A stretch of 64,000 nt of DNA from DASUPK01 sp963819715 (GCA_963819715.1 CAWFXE010000006.1:434001-498000), one strand, 5' to 3'. Counted from the stretch's first letter, positions 27,588 to 37,298 are shown. Translations and numbers: made by a program. The notes: a model not told the origin generated them from the letters alone.

Positions 27588-27737
27588 CTAGCGACGCATC
27601 AACACGTAGACAAGCCCGATCACGAAGGTGAGCTGGCCCACTCCGAGGGCCGTGCCGAGGTTCTTGGCGCCTAAGAGCTCGGCGAGCCCGACCCCGATGC
27701 CGAAGGCGACCAGCACGATGAGCGTCTTGGCCAGCAA
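27588..27737 (-). CDS. 49-aa membrane peptide
   Basis: A short open frame from TTG 27737 to TAG 27588. It encodes two hydrophobic helices (KTLIVLVAFGIGVGLAELLG and GTALGVGQLTFVIGLVYVLM) joined by a short loop, and ends in RR. TAGAGT lies 8 nt upstream of the TTG, matching the leaderless pattern of this window. It fills an otherwise empty gap between kup and the PHP phosphatase and is divergent from the latter, with 44 nt between starts. Function unknown. Confidence 0.5.
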   Translation of the reverse strand: MLAKTLIVLVAFGIGVGLAELLGAKNLGTALGVGQLTFVIGLVYVLMRR

Positions 27738-27781
27738 GGAACGGGACTCTAGACGCGGTGGCGGTGGGCTAGCTTAGATGC

Positions 27782-28630
27782 GTGCTGACGGACTACCACC
27801 TGCACCTGCGCCCCGATGAGGTCGGCGAGGCTTCCGAGTACTTCACCCGGGAGAACGCCGACCGCTATCTGGCGGCTGCCGAGGAGCAGGGGATCGATGA
27901 GCTCGGCGTGTCCGAGCACATCTACCGCTTCAAGGAGGCCCTCGAGCTCTGGGGTCATCCCTACTGGCACGACCAGGCGGTGGACGACCTCGGGGCCTAT
28001 TGCGAGTTCGTGCGCACTACGCCGCTGCGGCTGGGCGTCGAGGCCGACTTCATCCGAGGCGCCGAGGATCGGATCGCGGCCCTGCTCGACGGCCACGACT
28101 TCGACTACGTGGTCGGCTCGGTTCACTATCTCGGCGAGAAGGGCGCGGTCGACGACCGGCGCTACGACGTCTGGGAGTCGTTCTCCGATGCGGACTCCCT
28201 CTGGCACACCTACTTCGAGTGGCAGGCCGAGCTGGTCCGCTCGGGCCTCTTCGACATCGTTTCCCACCCAGACCTGATCAAGATCTGGGGCGACGACCGC
28301 CCGGCCCCGGAGCGCGACCCCCGGTTCCACTATGAGCCGTTCGTCGAGGCGCTGGCGGAGTCCGAGATGGCGGTGGAGGTGTCCACCGCCGGGCTACGCA
28401 AGCCCGTCGGCGAGATCTACCCGGCTCGCGCTCTCGCGGAGATGTGCCTCGAGGCCGGCGCCGAGTTCGCGCTCTCCTCGGATGCCCACGCGCCCGACCA
28501 GGTCGGGTTCGGCTATGACGAGGCGATGGAGTTCCTGGAGGGTCTCGGCGTCGAGCAGCTTTGCGTCTTCGAGCGGCGCAACCGGACGCTCGAGCCCATC
28601 GGCCGCACCGGCGTTGAGGCGCCCAGCTGA
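27782..28630 (+). CDS. PHP-domain phosphatase, histidinol-phosphatase-like
   Basis: A 282-aa PHP-fold metal hydrolase. Metal ligands are visible in order: YHLHLRPDE (His6, His8), GVSEHIYRF, LGVEADFIRG, YVVGSVHYL, DIVSHPDLIKI and SSDAHAPDQVG. This matches HisJ/HisK-type histidinol-phosphatase (L-histidinol phosphate to histidinol), but other phosphoesters are possible and no his genes are near. TAGCTT (27770-27775) lies 6 nt before GTG 27782. Its stop overlaps the ispF start by one base. Confidence 0.82.
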   Translation: MLTDYHLHLRPDEVGEASEYFTRENADRYLAAAEEQGIDELGVSEHIYRFKEALELWGHPYWHDQAVDDLGAYCEFVRTTPLRLGVEADFIRGAEDRIAALLDGHDFDYVVGSVHYLGEKGAVDDRRYDVWESFSDADSLWHTYFEWQAELVRSGLFDIVSHPDLIKIWGDDRPAPERDPRFHYEPFVEALAESEMAVEVSTAGLRKPVGEIYPARALAEMCLEAGAEFALSSDAHAPDQVGFGYDEAMEFLEGLGVEQLCVFERRNRTLEPIGRTGVEAPS

Positions 28631-29094
28631 TGGCGCCCCGCGTCGGCATCGGATACGACAGCCACCGCCTCGTCGAGGGGGAACGGCTGGTCATCGGCGG
28701 CGTCGAGATCGATCACGACCGCGGCCTCTCGGGGCACTCGGACGCCGACGTCCTCACGCACGCCGTCATCGACGCGCTGCTCGGCGCCTGCGGGCTCGGG
28801 GACCTGGGAGAGCTCTTCCCCGACACCGAGGAGCAATGGCGGGACGCGAACTCGATCGACCTGCTCCGCATCGTGGTCGGGCGGATGTCGGGCGCGGTGG
28901 CGAACGTCGACGCGACGGTGATCTGCGAGGAGCCCAAGCTCGCGCCGTACAAGGCCGAGATCTCCGCCCTGCTGACCGACGTCCTCTCGGCGCCGGTGAA
29001 CGTCAAGGCGTCGACCAACGAGGGCATGGGAGCGATCGGCCGGGGAGAGGGAATTGCCTGCATGGCGGTCGCTTTGGTCGACGCGGGGGACTAG
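28630..29094 (+). CDS. ispF: 2-C-methyl-D-erythritol 2,4-cyclodiphosphate synthase
   Basis: Cyclises CDP-ME-2-phosphate in the MEP pathway. The 154-aa protein has the zinc-site motif GIGYDSHRL (Asp10, His12), the signature GHSDADVLTHAVIDALLGA, FPDTEEQW, and the late NVKASTNEGMGAIGRGEGIA. ATG 28630 overlaps the upstream stop (TGATG), so it is translationally coupled to the PHP phosphatase gene. ispD is 3.7 kb upstream. Confidence 0.96.
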   Translation: MAPRVGIGYDSHRLVEGERLVIGGVEIDHDRGLSGHSDADVLTHAVIDALLGACGLGDLGELFPDTEEQWRDANSIDLLRIVVGRMSGAVANVDATVICEEPKLAPYKAEISALLTDVLSAPVNVKASTNEGMGAIGRGEGIACMAVALVDAGD

Positions 29095-29112
29095 ACAATA
29101 AGCTTGGCCGCG

Positions 29113-30777
29113 ATGGCGCAGGACCGCTTGAAAGAGGGGCTCGCCGGCATCGCCACACGGCTGCCGGCAGCATTCGGCGACACCGCCTTCGAGCTGCGGA
29201 CCTTTCACGAGGTCGGCCTCGTCCGGCCGATGCGCCCTGACAAGCTCGCCAAGGTGGTCGAGCGCTATCTGCGCCTCGGCGCCTCTCCGGCCCTCGGGTC
29301 CGCGGCCAACGCGATCACGGTGCCCGACGGCGTGGCGATCATCGACGAGGCCGGCAGCCTGACCTGGGAGCGGACCCATCGCCGCTCCAACGCGCTGGCG
29401 CGCGCCCTGCGCGACGAGGGGGTCGAGGAAGGCGACGGCGTCGCGATCATGTGCCGCAACCACCGCTACTTCATCGAGGCGACCATGGCGTGCGCGAAGC
29501 TCGGCGCCGTCGCGCTCTATCTGAACACCGCGTTCGCCGGGCCGCAGCTATCCGACGTGATGGAGCGCGAGAAGCCCTCCGCCCTGATCTACGACCAGGA
29601 GTTCACCGACCTGCTCGCCGAGGTGACCAAGGGCGTGCGCCGCTTCGTCGCCTGGGAGGAGAAGGAGGGAACCGACGAGGTCACCATCGAGCAGATGATC
29701 TCCAGCTCCCATGGCGAGGATCTGGATCCGCCCTCCGAGCACGGCCGCTACATCATCCTCACCTCCGGAACGACCGGCACGCCGAAGGGCGCGCAGCGCA
29801 GCGAGCCGGAGGGCCTGGGCGCGCTCGCCGCCCTCTTCTCGAAGATCCCCCGGCGCTATGGCGAGACCGCGATGATCGCCGCCCCGCTGTTTCACTCCTG
29901 GGGCTTCCTGCACTTCATGCTCAGCCTGCCCACCGCCGCGACCATGGTCCTCCGAGCCAAGTTCGATCCGGAGGAGACGCTGCAGGCGGCCGCGGAGCAC
30001 CGAGCACGGGTCCTGGCCGTCGTCCCGGTGATGATGCAGCGCATCCTGGCGCTGCCGGAAGAGGTCAAGCGGCGATACGACCTCTCCGCGCTCGAGGTCA
30101 CGGCCGCCAGCGGCTCGGCGCTGCCGGGCGAGCTCGCAACCAACTGGATGGACGAGTTCGGGGACAACCTCTACAACCTGTACGGCTCGACCGAGGTGTC
30201 GTGGGCCACGATCGCCACGCCCGAGGACATGCGCGGCGCCCCCGGAACCGCCGGCAGACCGCCGCGCGGGACGGTGATCCGAATCGTCGACGAGGACGGC
30301 AAGGACGTCGAGCCCGGCGGGACCGGACGGATCTTCGTCGGCAATCAGCTCGCCTTCGAGGGGTACACGGGCGGAGGGGACAAGGAGCACCTCGAGGACC
30401 TGCTCTCATCCGGAGACGTCGGGCATTTCGATGATGACGGGCGGCTCTTCATCGACGGCCGCGACGACGAGATGATCGTCTCGGGCGGCGAGAACGTCTT
30501 CCCCCGCGAGGTCGAGGACCTGCTCTCCGACCATGAGGGCGTCTCCGAGGCTGCGGCGATCGGCGTCGACGACGAGCAATTTGGCCAGCGCCTGCGGGCG
30601 TTCGTCGTCAAGGAGCAGAAGGTCGACCTCGGCGAGGACGAGCTCAAGGACTACGTGAAGGCGAATCTGGCTCGCTACAAGGTGCCGCGGGAGATCGTCT
30701 TCGTCGACGAGCTTCCGCGCAATGCGACGGGTAAGGTCCTGAAGCGCGAGCTGGCCGAACACCAGCCCGCCGAGTGA
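29113..30777 (+). CDS. acyl-CoA synthetase / AMP-dependent ligase
   Basis: ANL-superfamily enzyme that activates a carboxylic acid through an acyl-AMP to an acyl-CoA. The 554-aa protein has the P-loop YIILTSGTTGTPKGAQR at about 213-229, the A5-like LYNLYGSTEVSWATIATPEDM, the hinge region GRDDEMIVSGGENVFPREVED, and the catalytic Lys motif PRNATGKVLKREL near the C-terminus. TAAGCT (29099-29104) lies 8 nt before ATG 29113. A fatty-acid substrate is likely but not proven. A coiled-coil protein gene follows after 21 nt. Confidence 0.88.
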   Translation: MAQDRLKEGLAGIATRLPAAFGDTAFELRTFHEVGLVRPMRPDKLAKVVERYLRLGASPALGSAANAITVPDGVAIIDEAGSLTWERTHRRSNALARALRDEGVEEGDGVAIMCRNHRYFIEATMACAKLGAVALYLNTAFAGPQLSDVMEREKPSALIYDQEFTDLLAEVTKGVRRFVAWEEKEGTDEVTIEQMISSSHGEDLDPPSEHGRYIILTSGTTGTPKGAQRSEPEGLGALAALFSKIPRRYGETAMIAAPLFHSWGFLHFMLSLPTAATMVLRAKFDPEETLQAAAEHRARVLAVVPVMMQRILALPEEVKRRYDLSALEVTAASGSALPGELATNWMDEFGDNLYNLYGSTEVSWATIATPEDMRGAPGTAGRPPRGTVIRIVDEDGKDVEPGGTGRIFVGNQLAFEGYTGGGDKEHLEDLLSSGDVGHFDDDGRLFIDGRDDEMIVSGGENVFPREVEDLLSDHEGVSEAAAIGVDDEQFGQRLRAFVVKEQKVDLGEDELKDYVKANLARYKVPREIVFVDELPRNATGKVLKRELAEHQPAE

Positions 30778-30798
30778 GTCGACCAAGGGACGCGCAGC

Positions 30799-31965
30799 TT
30801 GTCCGACACTGAGAGCCTGGAGCCGATCGGGGACGCGGAGAAGAAGGACGCCACCGTTCCGGTCGCCGCCGACGAGATCCGCGCGGAGATCGACCAGGCG
30901 CGTGAGGCCACCGAACGCTTTCGCTCCAAGGCAGGCGAGCTGATCCAGGAGCTCCGCGACCGCGAGGCGCAGGCCCGAAACGACGCGATCGTCGCCCAGG
31001 CCGCCGCCGAGGAGGCCAGGGCTAAGGCCCAGGAGGCGATCGAGCACGCCAAGAGGATCGAGGCGCGCACGACCGCCAAGGCACGCGAGGCGATCAAGAA
31101 GGCCGGTGAGGTCGCCGGCCAGGCGGAGCGCCGGTCGACGGCGCTCGAGAGCTCCCTGACCGACGCTCAGGAGCGGGTCCAGCAGGCGGAGCAGCGCACC
31201 GCCGAGCTGCAGGCGCACGCGACCGCGGCCCAGCAGCGCACGAAGGACCAGCTCGTCGAGCTCGAGCAGGCGGCGAAGGAGGCTGAGGCGCGGGCGGTCG
31301 CAGCCGAGCGGGAGCGGGAAGCCTCGCGCCGGCGCGCCGAGGAGGCGATCGGGCAACTCAAGGAGGAGGCTCGCGAGCGAGCCGAGACCGCGATCAACGA
31401 AGCCCGAGAGCGCACCGAGAGCGGCGCGAAGGAGGCGCTCGAACGCGCCGAGGAGGCCGAGGGCCGGCTCTCCGACCTGCGCCGCCGGCTGAACGAGGCC
31501 GAGCAGAGAGCGATAGCCGCCGAGGAGCGGGCCGAGGCCGCGACGGAGGGCGAGAAGACCGAAGCCGAGCGGCTCCGGCGGGAGATGGAGCGGCGGATTC
31601 GCGAGGCGGCGGACGAGGCCCGGCGCGAGTCCGAGGACAGGGTGCGCAGGCTCGCCGACCGCGTCGCGCGGGAGGCGGAGGCGCGCGCTCGCGCCGAGGC
31701 CGAGGCGACGCTGAGCCAGGAGGCGGTGAAGCTCCAGCGCGAGGCCGACGAGCGGGTCGAGGCGGCCCGCCGCCGCGCCGAGGACGAGGTGCAGGAGAAG
31801 GTCGAGCGGGCCCGGACCGAGGCTCTCACCGGAGCCGTTCCGGACGACTCCCCGGAGCCGGATGGCGAGCAGGACGATGCGACACCCGGGCGCCTCACCG
31901 AACCGGCTCCCGGCGAGCCCGCGGGCACGCGCTACGTCGGCGGCCGGCGGCTGCGGACCTACTAG
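30799..31965 (+). CDS. long coiled-coil protein, unknown
   Basis: A 388-aa protein that is almost entirely Ala/Glu/Arg-rich heptad sequence (about 25-340), forming a long continuous coiled coil, with no signal peptide or transmembrane segment. The tail is Pro/acidic and ends in GTRYVGGRRLRTY. It starts at TTG 30799, behind AAGGGA. Such proteins act as cytoskeletal or polar-growth scaffolds in some actinobacteria, but this one is not recognisably DivIVA. It follows the acyl-CoA ligase gene and overlaps the convergent SRPBCC gene by 4 nt. Confidence 0.7.
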   Translation: MSDTESLEPIGDAEKKDATVPVAADEIRAEIDQAREATERFRSKAGELIQELRDREAQARNDAIVAQAAAEEARAKAQEAIEHAKRIEARTTAKAREAIKKAGEVAGQAERRSTALESSLTDAQERVQQAEQRTAELQAHATAAQQRTKDQLVELEQAAKEAEARAVAAEREREASRRRAEEAIGQLKEEARERAETAINEARERTESGAKEALERAEEAEGRLSDLRRRLNEAEQRAIAAEERAEAATEGEKTEAERLRREMERRIREAADEARRESEDRVRRLADRVAREAEARARAEAEATLSQEAVKLQREADERVEAARRRAEDEVQEKVERARTEALTGAVPDDSPEPDGEQDDATPGRLTEPAPGEPAGTRYVGGRRLRTY

Positions 31966-32423
31966 CCGGCGGCAGCCCCCTCTCGCTGCAGCTCGACTGC
32001 TCGCTTCAGGTTGAGCAGCGATTGACGGAAGCGGCGGCGGAGGCCCGGCGCCGCCACCCGCTCGGCGATCAAGCCGGCCAGTCCGCCTCCAGCCACGCCG
32101 TAGGCGAAGCGGAAGGTGACGCGGGTTCGGTCATCGCCGAGCTCCCGGAGCCGCCAGCGCCCCCGCTGATCGACACCGGTGACCGAACTCCAGGCCATGT
32201 CGCCCTCAGGCTGCCATTCGACGATCTCGATCAGGCCGCCGACGTCCGCCGCGCCTACGCGCAGAAGCATCCGGTACCGGGCCCCGAGACCCTTGTGGAG
32301 ATCGCCTTCGATCTCCCAGCGCGTCAGGCCCTCCATGAAGACGGGATAGTTCGCGGGCTCGGTGACGTGGTGCCAGACGAGATGCCTGGGGGCGTCGATC
32401 GTGACCTTCTGCTCGATCCTCAT
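31962..32423 (-). CDS. SRPBCC (polyketide cyclase/START-like) protein
   Basis: A 153-aa protein starting MRIEQKVTIDAPRHLVWHHVTEPANYPVFMEG, the usual opening of SRPBCC lipid/ligand-binding proteins, with the DRTRVTFRFAY strand and a C-terminal helix (RRRFRQSLLNLKRAVELQ). It is probably a small-molecule or lipid carrier. Its ATG overlaps the stop of the upstream acyltransferase gene by 4 nt, so the two are co-translated and may act on the same lipids. Confidence 0.8.
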   Translation of the reverse strand: MRIEQKVTIDAPRHLVWHHVTEPANYPVFMEGLTRWEIEGDLHKGLGARYRMLLRVGAADVGGLIEIVEWQPEGDMAWSSVTGVDQRGRWRLRELGDDRTRVTFRFAYGVAGGGLAGLIAERVAAPGLRRRFRQSLLNLKRAVELQREGAAAG

Positions 32424-33355
32424 CCGACGATCGGGAGCTTCCGTTCCGCGGCCAGCTCAGTGAGCTGGTCCTGCATCAGCGAGGTGACGTCCTCGTACAC
32501 CGCGGCGCGATCCGGGTCGGGGCCGTAGCGCTCGCTCAGGTCGATCGGGTCCATGACCTGGACGGTGATCTTGGCGGGCAATGGCAGGTGCCCGAGGAAG
32601 TCGCCGACGTTGACGATCCAGGGAAGCGACAGGTTCACCGGCAGGGTCTTCAGCCGCAGCAGCTTGTCCAGCCGCAGGAGCTTGGCGAGCCGCTCGCCAT
32701 GGGTGAGGAAGATCGCGGTCTCCTGTCCGCCGGCGGAGACGATCGGGACGATCGGCACGCCGGCGTCGAGCGCGAGCTTGACGAAGCCGCGCCGGCCGGC
32801 GAAGTCGATCCGGTTCGCCTCCCAGGTGGGACGGTTGACCTCCCAGTCGCCACCCGGATAGACGAGCACGGCGGCGCCCGCGTCGAGCGCCTTGCGGGCG
32901 TTCTCGTGCGACGCCGCGACCGTGCCGAAGCGCCGCAGGTAGGGACCGACCGGCGAGGTCAGGACCAGGTTGTGGGCCAGCTGGTAGAAGGGCCGCTCGA
33001 CGCCGAAGTAGGTGTTGAAGGCCAGGGTGAAGACGATCGTGTCGGGCGTGATCGTGCCGCCCGAGTGGTTCCCGACGAGCAGCACGGGACCGCTCTCGGG
33101 GATCTTGTCCATGCCGCGGACCTCGCCCCTGAACCAGATGCTGGCGATCAGCCAGGAGAGCGAGAGGTTCTCGCGGATGAAGTCCGGGTCGCGGTCGTCG
33201 AGGTCGGCGGTCAGGCGGCTCTGGACCTCATCGACGAATCGCCGCAGCAGCGACGGGCGTCCGAATCCACCTGCACGCCCACCGCGCGGATCCGATCCGT
33301 TCTGGCTTCGCCTCTCCCCGGCCTGGGAGGCGGTGCCTGCACCGCTCTCTGCCAT
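32420..33355 (-). CDS. lysophospholipid/diacylglycerol-type acyltransferase
   Basis: A 311-aa protein with the acyltransferase motif GNHSGGTITPD (Asn96-His97) in place of the PlsC NHxxxxD motif, and VYPGGDWEVNRP further on. This variant resembles the MGAT/DGAT2-like branch of the acyltransferase superfamily. The N-terminus is hydrophilic. TAGAAT (33365-33370 on this strand) lies 9 nt upstream of ATG 33355. It is translationally coupled to an SRPBCC gene. Likely role: acylation in membrane or storage lipid synthesis. Confidence 0.78.
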   Translation of the reverse strand: MAESGAGTASQAGERRSQNGSDPRGGRAGGFGRPSLLRRFVDEVQSRLTADLDDRDPDFIRENLSLSWLIASIWFRGEVRGMDKIPESGPVLLVGNHSGGTITPDTIVFTLAFNTYFGVERPFYQLAHNLVLTSPVGPYLRRFGTVAASHENARKALDAGAAVLVYPGGDWEVNRPTWEANRIDFAGRRGFVKLALDAGVPIVPIVSAGGQETAIFLTHGERLAKLLRLDKLLRLKTLPVNLSLPWIVNVGDFLGHLPLPAKITVQVMDPIDLSERYGPDPDRAAVYEDVTSLMQDQLTELAAERKLPIVG

Positions 33356-33431
33356 GGCTCCCCGATTCTAGGTCGAATGGGAGGAACGATTCGCTGGGGG
33401 CCGATCTTCCTGCAAGACTCCCGGCGGGTCA

Positions 33432-35909
33432 ATGGAAGATCCCAGCTCGGCTGCCTCGGCCGAAGAAGATAGGGGGGATGCTGAGATGGCTGATGACCGG
33501 CCCGATTTCTCGTGGCCAGTGGTCGGCACCGATACGGCCGCGGGCCTGCTCGAGGCCGCGCCGGACGCGATCCTCGGCGTCGACCGGTCGGGCGCGATCG
33601 CGCTGGCGAACCTGCGCGTCGAGGAGCTCTTCGGCTACGGCCGCGACGAGCTGGTCGGCGAGCCGGTCGAGATGCTGGTGCCCCCGGAGGCCAGGGACCG
33701 GCATCGCGAGTATCGCGAGGGCTATCAGGCCGCGCCGCGCGTCCGTCCGATGGGCGAGGGCCAGGAGCTCCGCGGGCGGCGCAAGGACGGCTCCGAGTTC
33801 CCGGTTGAGATCAGCCTCAGCCCGCTGAGCGCAAACGGCGAGGTGTTCGTCATCGCGATCGTGCGGGACGTCAGCGACCGCAAGGAGGCCGAGGCCGAGC
33901 TGCGGCGGACGAAGGACCGGCTGGAGGAATCACAGCGCCTGGCGCGTCTCGGCAGCTGGGAGTGGGACATCGTCGCGAACAAGGTGACCTGGTCGGACGA
34001 GCTCTTTCGGATCTACGGGCTCGAGCCCGGCGAGATGGAGCCCACATACGAGCGCTTCCTCGACCGGATCCACCCCGACGACCGAGAGGCGGTCGACGAG
34101 CGCAACCACAAGGCCTTCGCTGACCACCAGCCGTTCGAGGACGTGAAGAGGGCGACCCGCCCGGACGGCTCCGAATTCCTGATGCGGACCCAGGGTGAGG
34201 TCATCGTCGATTCAGAGGACAACCCGATCCGCATGCTCGGAGTCTGCGAGGACGTGACAGTCGAGAAGCGAGCCGAGGAGGCACAGGCGATGCTGGCGTC
34301 GGTAGTGCACTCCTCTGACGACGGGATCATCACTCGCTCGTCGAAGGGAAAGGTGACCAGCTGGAATCCGGGCGCCGAGGCCCTGTACGGCTTCACTGAG
34401 GCGGAGGCGATGGGCCAGGACTGGGGATTGACGATCCCCGACGAGGGCCGCGCCGAGGAGGACGAGAGGCTGCGGCGGGCTCAGGCGGGCGAGCGCGTGG
34501 AGCACTACGAGACGCGCCGCGTTCGCAAGGACGGTTCGCTGATTGACGTCTCTGTGACGATCTCCCCGCTGCGGGATTCGGAAGGCGCCGTGATCGGGAT
34601 CTCGACGATCGCCCGCGACATCACGCAGCGCAAGCGCTTCGAGGCCCAGCTCAAGCACCTGGCGAACAACGATCCCCTGACCGGTCTCTACAACCGCTAC
34701 CGCTTCGAGGAGGAGCTCGCCGAGGAGCTGGCCGCGGGGCAGCGGTACGGCAACCCGGGCGCCGTCCTAGTCCTCGACCTGGACAACTTCAAGTACGTGA
34801 ACGACGGCTTCGGCCACGGCGCCGGGGACGAGGTGCTGCGCGGCGTCTCGGGGCTCCTTCGCGGCAGGCTGCGCCGCTCCGACGTCCTGGCCAGGCTGGG
34901 AGGAGACGAGTTCGCGATTCTCCTCCGGAGCGCCGACGAGGAGCACGCGAGGGCCGTGGCGCAGGAGCTCCTCGAGCAGGTCAGGGCCTACACGCCGCAG
35001 GTCGAGGGGCAGCCCGTGCGGATGACCGCCAGCATCGGGGTCACCGTGATCGACCACGGCGCCTCGAGTCCCGGCGATCTGATGGCGGACGCCGACCGCG
35101 CGATGTATGACGCCAAGGAGTCCGGCCGGGACAGAATCACGTTCCTAAGCGCCGATGATCGCGGTGCCGGTCCCGCTCGCGGCCGGGGCTGGGAGCACCG
35201 CATCAGGACCGCTCTAGAGGAGGACCAGTTCGAGCTTCACTGCCAGCCGATCCTCGAGCTCTCGAGCGGTGAGGTGACGCAGAGCGAGCTGCTCGTGCGG
35301 ATGCGCGGCGACGACGGCCTGATCCCGCCCAACGCCTTCCTGGGCGACGCCGAGCGCCTCGGGCTGATCCACGCGATCGACCGCTGGGTCGTGACCCAGG
35401 CGATCGAGATCCTCGCGGAGCGACCGGGCATCTGCCTCGAGGTGAACCTATCTGGCCGCTCGACGGGCGACGAGCAGCTGCTGCGCCTGATCAAGGGCGA
35501 GTTGGAGGGATCGAGCGTCGCGCCGGACCGGCTCATCTTCGAGATCACCGAGACCGCGGCCATAGCCAGCATCGATCAGGCGCGGCGTTTCGCCGAGGCG
35601 CTCAGGGACCTCGGCTGCCGGTTCGCGCTCGATGACTTCGGCGCCGGCTTCGGCTCCTTCTACTACCTGAAGCACATTCCGGTGGACTTCCTCAAGATCG
35701 ACGGCGACTTCGTGCGCAGCCCGAGGAGCAAGGCCGATGACCTGGTGGTCGAGTCGATCGTCCACATGGCGCGCGGGCTCGGCAAGCAGACCATCGCCGA
35801 GTTCGTCGAGGATGAGGGAACGCTCGAGGCGCTCCGCGCCCAGGGCGTGGATTACGCCCAGGGATTCCACATCGGCCGTCCCGGGCCGGTATCCGAGCAG
35901 CTCGCCTAG
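33432..35909 (+). CDS. PAS-GGDEF-EAL c-di-GMP signalling protein
   Basis: An 825-aa cytosolic sensor with three PAS domains (about 35-150, 165-285, 287-400), then a GGDEF domain (about 405-570) and an EAL domain (about 580-825). The GGDEF motif is intact and an I-site (RRSD) sits five residues before it. EAL catalytic residues are seen in QSELLVRM, LEVNLSGRS, FEITETA, LDDFGAGFGS, LKIDG, IAEFVED and YAQGFHIG, so phosphodiesterase activity is also likely. ATG 33432 is used; no -10 box was found close by. With the GGDEF protein at 19855-20877 it forms the c-di-GMP system here. Confidence 0.92.
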   Translation: MEDPSSAASAEEDRGDAEMADDRPDFSWPVVGTDTAAGLLEAAPDAILGVDRSGAIALANLRVEELFGYGRDELVGEPVEMLVPPEARDRHREYREGYQAAPRVRPMGEGQELRGRRKDGSEFPVEISLSPLSANGEVFVIAIVRDVSDRKEAEAELRRTKDRLEESQRLARLGSWEWDIVANKVTWSDELFRIYGLEPGEMEPTYERFLDRIHPDDREAVDERNHKAFADHQPFEDVKRATRPDGSEFLMRTQGEVIVDSEDNPIRMLGVCEDVTVEKRAEEAQAMLASVVHSSDDGIITRSSKGKVTSWNPGAEALYGFTEAEAMGQDWGLTIPDEGRAEEDERLRRAQAGERVEHYETRRVRKDGSLIDVSVTISPLRDSEGAVIGISTIARDITQRKRFEAQLKHLANNDPLTGLYNRYRFEEELAEELAAGQRYGNPGAVLVLDLDNFKYVNDGFGHGAGDEVLRGVSGLLRGRLRRSDVLARLGGDEFAILLRSADEEHARAVAQELLEQVRAYTPQVEGQPVRMTASIGVTVIDHGASSPGDLMADADRAMYDAKESGRDRITFLSADDRGAGPARGRGWEHRIRTALEEDQFELHCQPILELSSGEVTQSELLVRMRGDDGLIPPNAFLGDAERLGLIHAIDRWVVTQAIEILAERPGICLEVNLSGRSTGDEQLLRLIKGELEGSSVAPDRLIFEITETAAIASIDQARRFAEALRDLGCRFALDDFGAGFGSFYYLKHIPVDFLKIDGDFVRSPRSKADDLVVESIVHMARGLGKQTIAEFVEDEGTLEALRAQGVDYAQGFHIGRPGPVSEQLA

Positions 35910-37186
35910 GCGGCGATTCGGACCTGGAGCCGGCGAGCCGCCCTGCCGAGGCGCTTCGCGGCGCGCTCCGCGGCGGGGCCCTGCGCCCGGCCGATGAAGT
36001 CGTGGACCAGGGCGTTCGCGTCGACCGGATGCTCCACCTGCGGCACGTGTCCGCACTGCTCGAGGACGACCTGCTTGGCGCCGGGGAGGGCGTCGCGAAC
36101 GTAGCGCGAGAAGGCGAGCGGCACCAGCGGGTCCTCGTCACCCCAGACGAACAGCGAGGGTGGCTCGAGCTCGCGAAGGCGGGTGTAGAAGCCCTTCGGG
36201 CCCGTGGGCTCCTCCAGGTAGATGTGGCGGGCCGAGGCGTGGAACGCGACCCGCGCATTCACCGAGCGATAGTTGCGGAGGAACTCCTCCACCGCGACGT
36301 CGGCGGCCGACGGGTGGATGCGCTCAGGCCGCGAGAACATGCTCCAGAACTGCTGCCGGACGAGCGCGTCGCCGAAGGTGTGGGGGATCGCGGCGAGCTC
36401 GGGCCGGAGCAGGCGCACCAGCGGGACGAAGTGACGGCGCCTGCGCCACGCCATTGACGGGCAGAGCAGGCTGAGGCTCCGGACCCGATCCGGCTCGCGG
36501 AGCCCGACCTCGATCGCGACCCGGCCACCGAGCGAGTTGCCGACGATGTGGGCGCGGCTGATCCCCTGAGCGTCCATGAACCGGATCACAGCTCGGGAGA
36601 ACCAGGCGGCGTCGTACGGCGCCCGCAGCGGCTTCGAGGACGAGCCGAATCCCGGCAGGTCGATCGCGTGCACCGTGTACTCGGGGGTCAGGGCGGAGAC
36701 CGTTTCGAAGAAGCTCGTCTTGTTGCTGCCGAGGCCGTGGATCAGGATCACGGTCTCGATCCCGTCGCCGGCGGTGAGGGTCGAGATCCGAGCCTTGCCG
36801 GCCTGAACCTCGTGGATGCGGAGGAGGGGCGGCCTGCCGTTCGGGAGCCTGAAGAAGCCCTCGAAGGCGACGGCGAGGTCGAGGTTGCCGCGCGCCCAGA
36901 GGCGGCGGGAGCGGAACGCGTCGAGGCCCGAGAGCCGTCCCTCGCGCAGCTCCAGCCAGGTGGCCGCATCGGTCCCGATGACTACGTCCGGCTCGCGCTT
37001 GGGCGAGGCGGTGACCGTGCAGGCGAGCTCGTCCAGCTCGACGGCCCAGCTCAGCCCGAGGTCGTCCAGCTCGATCCGGTAGCTCGCGTTGAAGCCGGGG
37101 TCGGCTCCGAGGTACCGCGCGGGGAGGGAGGCGAACGCGTCCTCCACGGCGTTGAAGCGCTGATGCTCAAGCGGTGCCTGAGTCAC
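35906..37186 (-). CDS. alpha/beta hydrolase with N-terminal SCP2-like domain
   Basis: A 426-aa protein. The first ~120 residues (YRIELDDLGLSWAVELDELACTVT ... DVVIGTDAATWLELREGRLSGLDAF) look like an SCP2 sterol/lipid-carrier domain. An alpha/beta hydrolase follows, with ILIHGLGSNKTSF, the nucleophile elbow GNSLGGRVA (Ser), and a late EQCGHVPQVEHP (His). A lipid-binding domain joined to a serine hydrolase suggests a lipase or esterase acting on membrane-derived substrates. GTG 37186 is preferred because TACTGT (37196-37201) lies 9 nt upstream; the frame is open further. Confidence 0.75.
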   Translation of the reverse strand: MTQAPLEHQRFNAVEDAFASLPARYLGADPGFNASYRIELDDLGLSWAVELDELACTVTASPKREPDVVIGTDAATWLELREGRLSGLDAFRSRRLWARGNLDLAVAFEGFFRLPNGRPPLLRIHEVQAGKARISTLTAGDGIETVILIHGLGSNKTSFFETVSALTPEYTVHAIDLPGFGSSSKPLRAPYDAAWFSRAVIRFMDAQGISRAHIVGNSLGGRVAIEVGLREPDRVRSLSLLCPSMAWRRRRHFVPLVRLLRPELAAIPHTFGDALVRQQFWSMFSRPERIHPSAADVAVEEFLRNYRSVNARVAFHASARHIYLEEPTGPKGFYTRLRELEPPSLFVWGDEDPLVPLAFSRYVRDALPGAKQVVLEQCGHVPQVEHPVDANALVHDFIGRAQGPAAERAAKRLGRAARRLQVRIAA

Positions 37187-37298
37187 GGGTGCCTCACAGT
37201 ACTGCCCCGAACGGTTGTTCCCGCTCACCAGTTTTGGGCTCTTTTCCGGATTGAGCGCGGAATATGCGACTTTCGACGCCCGAATAGCATCCGGGCTC

